Shown here: positions 35,661 through 42,412 of the stretch, one piece after another | Position numbering within the stretch: the first letter of the stretch is position 1 | How the letters are laid out: every line of letters starts with the position of its first letter | NCBI RefSeq assembly: GCF_001625085.1 | Contig: NZ_BDAW01000015.1 | Coordinates: forward strand, 62,001-126,000 | Source of the DNA: Nocardia acidivorans NBRC 108247 | GTDB taxonomy: Bacteria; Actinomycetota; Actinomycetes; Mycobacteriales; Mycobacteriaceae | Length of the DNA: 64,000 nt | Direction: 5' to 3' | Notes under the pieces: generated by a model | Seen by the model: only the letters and a program-made list of their open reading frames with translations | Database searches by the model: none | What the model was told of the DNA's origin: nothing | Made by a program: the position numbers and the translations under genes

Positions 35661-36837
35661 ATGTCCCAACCACCCTCAGGTCCGGCCGCGTGCCCACATT
35701 TTGCCCACACTTCGCAGCGGCCAGGGTGATTCCGACGCTCATCCGATCGGCCACCCCGTCGAGGTCGTCTTCGAACAGATGTCCGTAGTTGTCGAGAGTC
35801 ATGGTCGCCGACTTGTGCCCGAGCTGACGCTGGATCGTCTTCACGTGCGCGCCACTGGCGATCATCAGGGAGGCTGCAGTGTGGCGCAGCTGGTGCGCGG
35901 TCAGTCGCGGGAAGCTCGCGGGCCCGTCCGGCTTGCCGTCGTCGTCCAGAGGTACCGAGGCGGCGATGCATCGGTCCACGGCCTTGCTGAACCAGTGTGT
36001 CGTTGTCGGTGGCCGGACCGGGTTCCCGTCCGGACGTGACCACAGGAGCCCGTTGGGATCGCGCTGGGTCGCGACGACGGGCGCCAGGAGATCGGCGACT
36101 TCGGATGGTATCGCCACCGATCGCAGCTCCCATGTCTTCGGCGTGCCGATTACCGTCCGGGAGTTCACCTTCGAGGCAGAGCGCACGATATGAATGCGCC
36201 GCCGACGCAGGTTCACATCCCGCGGGCGCAGTGCCGCCATCTCACCCCAGCGGATCCCGGAGTACGCGAGCAACATCACGATCTCGCTGTACCGGCTCAC
36301 CTCGGCAGTCAGCGTGGCCACCTGCTCGTGCGTGAGATAGACGTGATCGACCGGTATCCGCTTTGGAATCTTCACGCCCCGTGCGGGATTGGCCGGTATG
36401 CGCTTCTGGATCACGGCGTCTTCGAGGATCGACACCAGCACCGAGTGGATGTCACCGACGGTTGAGGGGGAGCGATCGATACCCGCGATCCAGTCGCGCA
36501 CCTCTGTGCCGTCGATAGACATCAGCGGCCGTCGACCCCAGAACGGTTCGACGTGCACACGCCAGATCGATTCGACGCGCGTCTCCCAAGATTCCTTGTC
36601 GAAGACCTGGCCCTCGAGCCATTTCGCGCCGAGCTCACCGACCGTCATGCGGCCCATCGACGGGGCGATGTAGTTTCCGGTTGCCTTGTCTACTTCGACT
36701 GTGGCGCAGAATAATTCGGCGTCTCGCTTGCGCTTGAAGCCACGCTTGTCGGTTTGCTTTCCATCGGGCTTGCGGTAGCGCACCCGGTATCTGAGAGTTT
36801 TCCCGTCGCTCAGGGTGTAGGGCTCAATAGTCGCCAT
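35659..36837 (-). CDS. int: Tyrosine site-specific recombinase (integrase)
   Basis: 392 aa. An N-terminal AP2-like arm-binding domain (RYRVRYRKPDGKQTDKRGF) is followed by a core-binding SAM-like domain (about 65-150) and the catalytic domain. Catalytic residues: R196 (SGIRWGE), K234, H315 and R318 (HQLRHTAA), H341 (LGHKSATMTL) and nucleophile Y351 (DNYGHL). Its stop lies 38 nt from attL, the usual place. It should catalyse integration into, and with Xis excision from, the ssrA 3' end. All six active-site positions are intact, so the element may still be mobile. Confidence 0.95.
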   Translation of the reverse strand: MATIEPYTLSDGKTLRYRVRYRKPDGKQTDKRGFKRKRDAELFCATVEVDKATGNYIAPSMGRMTVGELGAKWLEGQVFDKESWETRVESIWRVHVEPFWGRRPLMSIDGTEVRDWIAGIDRSPSTVGDIHSVLVSILEDAVIQKRIPANPARGVKIPKRIPVDHVYLTHEQVATLTAEVSRYSEIVMLLAYSGIRWGEMAALRPRDVNLRRRRIHIVRSASKVNSRTVIGTPKTWELRSVAIPSEVADLLAPVVATQRDPNGLLWSRPDGNPVRPPTTTHWFSKAVDRCIAASVPLDDDGKPDGPASFPRLTAHQLRHTAASLMIASGAHVKTIQRQLGHKSATMTLDNYGHLFEDDLDGVADRMSVGITLAAAKCGQNVGTRPDLRVVGT

Positions 36838-36940
36838 CTGTGCCCCTAGTGGGAAAGGCTCGTGGCATTCTCCCGCTCACTTTCGGATTGGCTTCACATC
36901 TGCGGCTCAGGTTCATCGATTGCCGGTGGAGTTGACGTGG
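36838..36940. other. Short gap between integrase and XRE regulator
   Basis: 103 nt with no gene; it would contain the integrase ribosome-binding region. A candidate attachment arm site could lie here, but no repeat pair is obvious. Confidence 0.3.
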
Positions 36941-37585
36941 TCACTCGCGCGGGTTCGGCTCCGCGCCGCTTATCACCCGTTCGAGCTGTGCCTTCATCTC
37001 ACGGGTGACGCGTCCACGCTTCTGGGCGTTCGCGTTTGATCCGGCGCGCAGGTCGCGCTCTTCGCTGAATGTCCTGCCCCACAGCTCCATTGAGGACGCC
37101 GCCACGGTATCGGGATCGACGGCAAGGTCCTTGGCCACCCGACGTTCAACAGTCGTGACCGTTGACCAAGCCCTGTAAACCTCGGACATCGGAACGAGTG
37201 CCGGCGGCCTGGAGGCTTCTGCTTCGGTGTCGGAGATATTCGAGCGGAGGATGTTCACCGGGTCGCCCCTGAGAGCGTGTTCGATCGTGGAACCAGGGAC
37301 GACAAGCTTGGGATTCAATCGAACCTGGGAGCTTGTGCGACACAGGTCTGTGATCGCGACGTCTTGGTCCGCTACGCGAGATAGAACGGCCGCGACGGTG
37401 AAAAGTGTTGGGACGGTGGGGGATATACGTCCTGATTCAAGGTCGCCGACTCTTCCTGTCGACCACTTCAAGCCCAGTCTGTGGGCCTGTACGGCCACGT
37501 CGTCAAGAGTTGCGCCAGCTTCTAGGCGTATGCGGCGCGCATTTTCGCCGATCACCTCGGTCAAAGATCGAGTTTCGTCAGACAC
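36941..37585 (-). CDS. XRE-family regulator, probable master repressor of the element
   Basis: 214 aa from GTG 37585. HTH at about residues 10-70 (NARRIRLEAGATLDDVAVQA, WSTGRVGDLESGRISPT). The C-terminal 140 residues lack the Ser-Lys peptidase of LexA/CI-type repressors, so self-cleavage is unlikely. Divergent from the excisionase operon, with an inverted-repeat operator between them, it is placed like the Stl repressor of staphylococcal islands, which is relieved by a helper-phage protein. That analogy is inference from layout. Confidence 0.75.
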   Translation of the reverse strand: MSDETRSLTEVIGENARRIRLEAGATLDDVAVQAHRLGLKWSTGRVGDLESGRISPTVPTLFTVAAVLSRVADQDVAITDLCRTSSQVRLNPKLVVPGSTIEHALRGDPVNILRSNISDTEAEASRPPALVPMSEVYRAWSTVTTVERRVAKDLAVDPDTVAASSMELWGRTFSEERDLRAGSNANAQKRGRVTREMKAQLERVISGAEPNPRE

Positions 37586-37607
37586 GACCTGACCCTACCT
37601 GACGTCA

Positions 37608-37683
37608 CTAGATCTGTCGTGACTTGACATGAGTCCGCGGGCGGGCGCACAATCGCTCAAGTCACGCAAATCTAGCGACTTGA
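37608..37683. promoter_or_regulatory. Divergent operator between repressor and excisionase
   Basis: Arms 37608-37627 and 37657-37675 are inverted copies with CGTGACTTGA and TCAAGTCACG as the perfect 10-bp core and CTAGAT/ATCTAG as outer ends (one-nt offset). A third half-site GACTTGA follows at 37677-37683, just before the excisionase ribosome-binding site. The set would let the XRE protein control both directions. Confidence 0.65.
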
Positions 37684-37693
37684 GGGAGAATGG

Positions 37694-37891
37694 ATGTCGG
37701 AGACCGTGATTCGGCGCCTGTGGACGGCGCGCGAATATGCAGAGTTTGTGGGGATGACCCCGGCTGCTGCGAAGCAGCAGCGCTACATGGGCGGAGGTCC
37801 GCCCTACATCCGGCTCGATGGCCGAATTCGATACGACCCGGCCGACGTTCACGCCTGGCTCAATGCGAAGAAGCAGGGCGGGGCCGCCTAA
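37694..37891 (+). CDS. xis: AlpA/MerR-type excisionase
   Basis: 65 aa, a single winged-helix DNA-binding domain: LWTAREYAEFVGMTPAAAKQ, then GGGPPYIRLDGRIRYDPADV and HAWLNAKK, the usual recognition-wing pattern of helix-turn-helix type 17 excisionases. GAGGGAG precedes ATG 37694. It is the first gene of the rightward early operon; its stop overlaps the next ATG by one base. Confidence 0.88.
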   Translation: MSETVIRRLWTAREYAEFVGMTPAAAKQQRYMGGGPPYIRLDGRIRYDPADVHAWLNAKKQGGAA

Positions 37892-38511
37892 TGACACCCC
37901 AAGACGAGAGCGACCCGGGAGCGGTTGCATCCGCTCACCGGGTCATCGAAACCCATCCCTCGCTTAAAAAGAGAGTTCCTGAAGTGACCATACCAACCCA
38001 GCCCACCAGCGACAACGACGGCAATCGCGACCTCGACTACAGCCGCCCGCCGTTCGAAATGCCGCTGGCCGAAGTCATCGAATGGGCCACACGCAACGGC
38101 ATCCCCATGGGCGCGGTTGTAGACGCCATGAGCGGAGTCCGCGATCTGACGGCTGATGAACAGTGGAACGCGCTGCGCGCGCTCGGAATCCCGTTCAACC
38201 GCCGACAGCAGCAATCCCAACTTGCTGACGTTCTGGACGTCGTGGGCATCACGGTTTCGGCTCCGAGCGGTCGCGTTCGCCGCACCGGCGATTGGTCGAC
38301 GATCGGCGAGCTGGTTCTGTCGCCGACCGGGATGGTCGAGGTGGTCCCTCGTTTCGATTTGAAAGAGTGGCAAGACGATCGGCTTATCGCTGTTGCGGCC
38401 CAGATATGGCTTCATGGCCGCAACCCGCTCGCGGGCTGGCTGTGGATGCCGGAGCGGGGCGGCTGGTTGGTCCGGGTACAGGTGCGCGTCGCGGGTGGTG
38501 GCGGGCGGTGA
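37891..38511 (+). CDS. Element protein of unknown function (206 aa)
   Basis: ATG 37891 overlaps the xis stop (TAATG). The first 45 residues are polar and disordered. The rest is acidic-helical (FEMPLAEVIEWATRNGIPMG, LADVLDVVGITVSAPSGRVR) and ends in a Trp-rich segment (GWLWMPERGGWLVRVQVRV). No family recognised. Coupled into the early operon, so it likely serves replication or regulation. Confidence 0.65.
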   Translation: MTPQDESDPGAVASAHRVIETHPSLKKRVPEVTIPTQPTSDNDGNRDLDYSRPPFEMPLAEVIEWATRNGIPMGAVVDAMSGVRDLTADEQWNALRALGIPFNRRQQQSQLADVLDVVGITVSAPSGRVRRTGDWSTIGELVLSPTGMVEVVPRFDLKEWQDDRLIAVAAQIWLHGRNPLAGWLWMPERGGWLVRVQVRVAGGGGR

Positions 38512-38834
38512 GGCCAGCACTCGTAGCGTCCTCGCCCACGCTCGGGCGCCCTGTCTATTCGGCATCCGACGCCCGAGCGCTTTTCCGGGCACATTTGGGC
38601 GACGAGCACGACATGGCTTACGTACCCGAAATACGTTCGGCGAGCGCGATTCTCGTATCCCGCTTCCGTGCTGAGGCGGAGATGCTCGCGTTGCGGCTCG
38701 CGGAGTTGGCCGTTGAGATCAGTGACCCGCTGGAATTGTTCGATGCCTGGCAGACCTTCGGCCGTCAGATGCGCGTGCTCGACGCCGAGCTGCGCAAGAC
38801 CGTCGATGAAATCCCTGGAGGTGAGGCCGAATGA
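38508..38834 (+). CDS. Element protein of unknown function (108 aa)
   Basis: GTG 38508 overlaps the previous stop by four nt (GTGA). The C-terminal two thirds is a probable helical hairpin (ILVSRFRAEAEMLALRLAEL, LFDAWQTFGRQMRVLDAELR). Codon use matches its neighbours. Function unknown. Confidence 0.55.
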   Translation: MRPALVASSPTLGRPVYSASDARALFRAHLGDEHDMAYVPEIRSASAILVSRFRAEAEMLALRLAELAVEISDPLELFDAWQTFGRQMRVLDAELRKTVDEIPGGEAE

Positions 38835-39175
38835 GCGAGCATCCTCGACACCTGTTGCTCGTCGACGAAGACGGGTTGCCGCGTTCGGTGCTCGACTTGG
38901 CGAGAGCTCAATTCGACGCGACACGCCTGATGTGGAATCTCGCTGCCGCTTCGGGGGATAACGCCGAGCTGGATCGCATTTGCAACGAATGGGCTGATGA
39001 TCATGACCCCGTCGAGTTCGGCCTCATCGCTGGCGCTGCACTGACCTTGATGGCTCGCTGCATCATTGAGCCGCTCCTGCAACTGCTCGATGAACTGAGG
39101 CCGGGCAACGACACCAGGGCCAAGCTCGCCGAGAGCCGCGACCACGCCGAGCGGACGCTAGGCGGTGGTCGTTGA
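38831..39175 (+). CDS. Element protein of unknown function (114 aa)
   Basis: ATG 38831 overlaps the previous stop by four nt. Mostly helical and acidic (AAASGDNAELDRICNEWADD, IAGAALTLMARCIIEPLLQL). No domain recognised. Part of the overlapping early operon. Confidence 0.6.
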   Translation: MSEHPRHLLLVDEDGLPRSVLDLARAQFDATRLMWNLAAASGDNAELDRICNEWADDHDPVEFGLIAGAALTLMARCIIEPLLQLLDELRPGNDTRAKLAESRDHAERTLGGGR

Positions 39176-40527
39176 TCATCAGCAACGCAAGTTCCCGAGG
39201 CGCAGCCGGATCGGCTGCGCCTACGGGCGTGCCCATGACCGCTCACTGCTACAACCACAGCGTGTACGACCCGGTGTGCTTCTCCTGCAAGCTCGCGGCC
39301 CAAGAGCAGATCGACGAACTACGGCGGGACGCAGTTGGGACGCACCCCGGGACGCACCTGGACCCGGCCAAGGGGGAATTCGGGACGCGTCCCGCCCCTA
39401 ATCCCGGGACGCGTCCCGATTCAGAAAAGCGCAGTTCAGGGCGCAACGATAGGAGTGGTGAGAGAGAAGCGCGTCCCGACTCTCGCGGCGAAATGGCGGG
39501 ACGCAGTTGGGACGCACCCCGGGACGCACCTGGAGATGACGAACCGATGGTGAAGGTCCCTCGATACTTCGACTTCGCTGCCATGTTCGCGGGCACCCTC
39601 CCCGAGCCTCCGAGGCCGACCATCTGTCCTCGCAGCGACGAAGTTGGGCTGTTCTACCGCAGTCAGTACAACACCGTGATCGGAGATCCCGAGTGCGGAA
39701 AAACTCTGCTCACGGACCATGCGACGGTCGTCGAACTTCTGGCTGGCGGTCGAGTGCTGCGTCTGGACCTGGACCACAACGGGCCCCAGTCGACCGGGTA
39801 TCGGCTGGCGGACATGGGCGCTGACCCGGCGCTGCTCGGTGATCCGAACCGATTCGTATATATCGAGCCTGAGGACAGGACCGATCTGTTCGAGGTTGTC
39901 GAGCACATGAAGGCATGGCGGCCCACGCTCATCGTGCTCGACAGCATCGGTGAACTGCTGCCCATGTTCGGCCACAGCTCGAACAGCGCCGACGACTTCA
40001 CCGTCTGTCATTCAGCGGTCATCAAACCCTTGGTGCGAACGGGTGCATGCGTGATCGGCATCGATCATCTGTCCAAGGGCAGCGACTCCCGGGCATATGG
40101 CGCAGGCGGAACGATGGCCAAGAAGCGTGCCATCGGTGGCACTTCGATCCGTGTCACGGTCGATGTGCCATTCACTCCCGGCAAGGGCGGATCCGCGTAC
40201 CTGGCCATCAACAAGGACCGTCATGGCGGACTGCGTGCCCAGTCACCAGTCGGCGACAAGGAACCCCCGGCGGGGAAGTTCGTCCTCTGGCCTCACAGCG
40301 AGCCCGGTTCCTCGGGCACTATCCGGGCGATGGTGAAAGCGCCGATGAAAGACGAACGAAATCCGGCCGAAGCTGCACCGTCCGAGGACATCGCCGCAGT
40401 GGCAGGACTGGAACCGCCACCCTCATCGGCCAACGACACACAGAAGCGGCTGAAGTGGCGCGCTGACCGCGCACGCATCGCCTTCAAGGCATGGAAGCTC
40501 TCACCGAAAGAAGAGGACAGGCTGTGA
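39172..40527 (+). CDS. RepA-like RecA-fold ATPase (AAA_25 type)
   Basis: 451 aa from TTG 39172, which overlaps the previous stop; ATG 39235 is an alternative (430 aa). After a short Cys/His patch (HCYNHSVYDPVCFSCK), residues about 50-125 are low complexity because the DNA there is an iteron array. The ATPase follows: Walker A GDPECGKT (K177) and Walker B LIVLDSIGE (D257). GIDHLSKGSDSRAYGAGGTM near 300 completes the RepA/RadA-like core. Family members are hexameric helicases or primase loaders of plasmids and satellites. Most likely the replication initiator or helicase of the element. Confidence 0.8.
   Translation: MIISNASSRGAAGSAAPTGVPMTAHCYNHSVYDPVCFSCKLAAQEQIDELRRDAVGTHPGTHLDPAKGEFGTRPAPNPGTRPDSEKRSSGRNDRSGEREARPDSRGEMAGRSWDAPRDAPGDDEPMVKVPRYFDFAAMFAGTLPEPPRPTICPRSDEVGLFYRSQYNTVIGDPECGKTLLTDHATVVELLAGGRVLRLDLDHNGPQSTGYRLADMGADPALLGDPNRFVYIEPEDRTDLFEVVEHMKAWRPTLIVLDSIGELLPMFGHSSNSADDFTVCHSAVIKPLVRTGACVIGIDHLSKGSDSRAYGAGGTMAKKRAIGGTSIRVTVDVPFTPGKGGSAYLAINKDRHGGLRAQSPVGDKEPPAGKFVLWPHSEPGSSGTIRAMVKAPMKDERNPAEAAPSEDIAAVAGLEPPPSSANDTQKRLKWRADRARIAFKAWKLSPKEEDRL
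39323..39534. repeat. Iteron array inside the rep gene (candidate replication origin)
   Basis: The heptamer GGGACGC occurs at 39326, 39337, 39349, 39382, 39406, 39498, 39509 and 39521, and as its complement at 39387, 39411 and 39471. The copies at 39382-39393 and 39406-39417 form the palindrome GGGACGCGTCCC. Triplets are spaced 11 and 12 bp, one helical turn. A 40-bp block (39323-39362) is repeated exactly at 39495-39534 in a different reading frame, so the repeat is selected as DNA, not protein. Origins embedded in a replication gene are known in lambdoid phages. Confidence 0.75.
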
Positions 40528-40916
40528 CCGATTCAACGCCCTCGCAGGATCAACGCCCTCGAGTTTGGCGGGCACCCGAAATGACCGATAGTCCTGGGCC
40601 TGTCGATTGCGGCCCCTGGGCACTCGACCCTGAGCTACTCGTCCTGCGGATCGAAGGTGACTGGTACTCATACGAAGTCGACCTCGAGGAGTGCGTCGAC
40701 TCCGCCGAAATCCTCGACACGATCATTCAGATTGCGCGCAAGAAATGGGCGACCGACGCCGTTATCGGCGGATTGGTACGAGCCATCAATTGGACATTGG
40801 ATCCGCAAGCGCACCTGTGCTCGTTCGGGCGTAGCACAACCATCTCCTCCGGGAAGGTCCGCGAAATCGTCAATGCGCGAAGGGGGCACGCGCTTCATCG
40901 GGGTGGTGCGGTATGA
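40524..40916 (+). CDS. Element protein of unknown function (130 aa)
   Basis: GTG 40524 overlaps the ATPase stop by four nt; ATG 40581 is an internal alternative. The core reads DPELLVLRIEGDWYSYEVDL, then helices (AEILDTIIQIARKKWATDAV, GGLVRAINWTLDP). No recognised domain. Probably cooperates with the ATPase. Confidence 0.6.
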   Translation: MTDSTPSQDQRPRVWRAPEMTDSPGPVDCGPWALDPELLVLRIEGDWYSYEVDLEECVDSAEILDTIIQIARKKWATDAVIGGLVRAINWTLDPQAHLCSFGRSTTISSGKVREIVNARRGHALHRGGAV

Positions 40917-41146
40917 GCGCCGATCCCGCTCGCGCTGTGCGCATCTTGGAGCGCAGATGTAGCGGACGTGGCACGCCCATGGTTCGTGTGCGCTGTCCTC
41001 ATTGCAGTGCGCGCCACTGGATCGCGTCCGCGCTTACGAGTTCGGCCCGGTGCCCGAGGACCGATAAGCCGATCGCGATCGAAGGCATCGTCCGTCCCGC
41101 GCCCCAAGCGAACGACAAAGGGAGCCAATGGACGAGGAGTTCCTAG
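40913..41146 (+). CDS. Small zinc-ribbon-like protein (77 aa)
   Basis: ATG 40913 overlaps the previous stop by four nt. The segment VRCPHCSARHWIASALTSSA followed by RCP resembles a half zinc ribbon (CPHC plus a later Cys). Function unknown. Confidence 0.5.
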   Translation: MSADPARAVRILERRCSGRGTPMVRVRCPHCSARHWIASALTSSARCPRTDKPIAIEGIVRPAPQANDKGSQWTRSS

Positions 41147-41358
41147 CCCGACTGACCGGGGGCGGCGACCCGTACCGCGAAGAACGCCATCGTTCCGGCA
41201 CCGCGGCCGGGCGCCGGCGCGCGAAGTCCGAAGGCACCTTCGAGCAGTACTACCCCAATGAACAGCAGTTGGCTCCGTCCGTGCATCAGCAACACCTTGC
41301 CCGCCTGCGCCAGCAGGAGGAAGAACGTCAGCAACAGGAAGAAGGAGAACAGCCATGA
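41128..41358 (+). CDS. Small Gln/Glu-rich protein (76 aa)
   Basis: ATG 41128 lies inside the 3' end of the preceding ORF, with AAAGGGAGCC upstream. Basic centre (HRSGTAAGRRRAKSEG) and a C-terminal helix of Gln, Glu and Arg (LARLRQQEEERQQQEEGEQ). No family recognised. Confidence 0.5.
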   Translation: MDEEFLARLTGGGDPYREERHRSGTAAGRRRAKSEGTFEQYYPNEQQLAPSVHQQHLARLRQQEEERQQQEEGEQP

Positions 41359-41750
41359 CCTACACCAATCCCGTTCTCGAAGCTCTCGACATGGTCGAGC
41401 GAGAACAAGAACGCGCCGATCGTGAACGTGACAACCGCCCCCCGGTGATCAACGTGGAGGGCCACGTCTACGAAGTCGGCCCCGATGGCGATCCCGCCGA
41501 CGAACGGGACCGTGACCGCCTGATAGCCCATGCGCAGTATCGCGCCGACCGTGAAGTGAAGCGTGTCATCGACCAGCACAATAAGGGCCTGCACGTAAGT
41601 GAGCGGATGGCCTACCGGGAGGCCACCTCCAACGAGGTGCGGACCGTCTATCGTCAGCTCCTCGACGAAGGCCGTCACCGTGCCGACACGGGTCATTCCG
41701 CATGGACTGGGTTCGACCTGGGCGACGTCGTCAACGGCGCGTTGGGCTGA
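41355..41750 (+). CDS. Charged helical element protein (131 aa)
   Basis: ATG 41355 overlaps the previous stop by four nt. Highly charged (VEREQERADRERDNRP, DPADERDRDRLIAHAQ). The middle segment VINVEGHVYEVGPDG may be a small beta unit. No recognised function. Confidence 0.6.
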   Translation: MTYTNPVLEALDMVEREQERADRERDNRPPVINVEGHVYEVGPDGDPADERDRDRLIAHAQYRADREVKRVIDQHNKGLHVSERMAYREATSNEVRTVYRQLLDEGRHRADTGHSAWTGFDLGDVVNGALG

Positions 41751-41751
41751 A

Positions 41752-42111
41752 TTGTCTTCCGGCGGAAGGTGGCTCACCGACCTCGAGGTGCGGGCCGCCT
41801 ATTACACGTGCGCCGAAATGGTGCGGCGCAGGAGGCGCACCGGTGAGCCGATCCCCGATCCGGTGCGGCGATTGTTCGAGCGTCTGGACCACACGATCAG
41901 GGAGCGGCCTGCCGACTCATCGTCGGTCGAGCACGGTGAGACGCGGCCCCAGGACGGAATCGGCAGCGGGCAAGCCGCGGTAATTCTGGGCATCCCTGAA
42001 CGGCAGGTGCGGCGGATCGCGGCAGATCTCGAGGGCAGGCGCATCGGCCGCGATTGGGTGTACAGCCGCGTGACTGTGGAGGAATACGCCGCAGCACTGC
42101 ACGAGCGGTAG
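41752..42111 (+). CDS. HTH DNA-binding protein, end of the early operon
   Basis: 119 aa if TTG 41752 is the start; GTG 41787 is a shorter alternative. The C-terminal 50 residues (GSGQAAVILGIPERQVRRIA, RRIGRDWVYSRVTVEEYAAAL) form a helix-turn-helix of the excisionase/MerR type seen in many actinophage early regions. It is followed by a strong terminator, so it closes the early operon. Possible second regulator of early or late genes. Confidence 0.65.
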   Translation: MSSGGRWLTDLEVRAAYYTCAEMVRRRRRTGEPIPDPVRRLFERLDHTIRERPADSSSVEHGETRPQDGIGSGQAAVILGIPERQVRRIAADLEGRRIGRDWVYSRVTVEEYAAALHER

Positions 42112-42126
42112 ATAGGCGGCCGGGGA

Positions 42127-42155
42127 AAGGGGCACGCGCTGAGCGCGTGCCCCTT
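42127..42155 (+). terminator. Terminator between early operon and tape-measure module
   Basis: 13-bp inverted repeat (42127-42139 with 42143-42155) around a TGA loop, 15 nt after the HTH gene stop. Confidence 0.9.
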
Positions 42156-42217
42156 CGTCGCGCCGTCAGCGGTCAGCTGCGGACTGCTCGATCTCGAGAA
42201 TCGGAGCAGAGCCAGCA

Positions 42218-42412
42218 ATGCGACCGAGGCAGGTACCCGTGAGAACACCGATATCGACCCTTGCGCCGACCGATTTCTTGGTCGATGCCGTAGTCGACTA
42301 TCTCGCCGCGCTGTCGCCGAGGGATTTCGCCGCGATTGTCGCTCAAGCGCGACCGCCAGCAGAACTGGTGAAACCTGTTGCGGTGTTGGGTGTTTCGAAG
42401 GAGGTGAAGTAG
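42218..42412 (+). CDS. Small protein directly before the tape measure (57-64 aa)
   Basis: ATG 42218 gives 64 aa; GTG 42239 with GAGGCAGG upstream gives 57 aa and may be the real start. The segment FLVDAVVDYLAALSPRDFAA is helical. Its last codons contain the ribosome-binding site of the tape-measure gene, so the two are coupled. In tailed phages the gene before the tape measure encodes a tail assembly chaperone, but this one is much shorter, has no frameshifted extension, and homology is not evident. Confidence 0.5.
   Translation: MRPRQVPVRTPISTLAPTDFLVDAVVDYLAALSPRDFAAIVAQARPPAELVKPVAVLGVSKEVK

Noticed and set aside
42181..42217. Phage tail-chaperone frameshift before the tape measure
   Set aside because: Only one short ORF precedes the tape measure and there is no overlapping second frame with a slippery heptamer.
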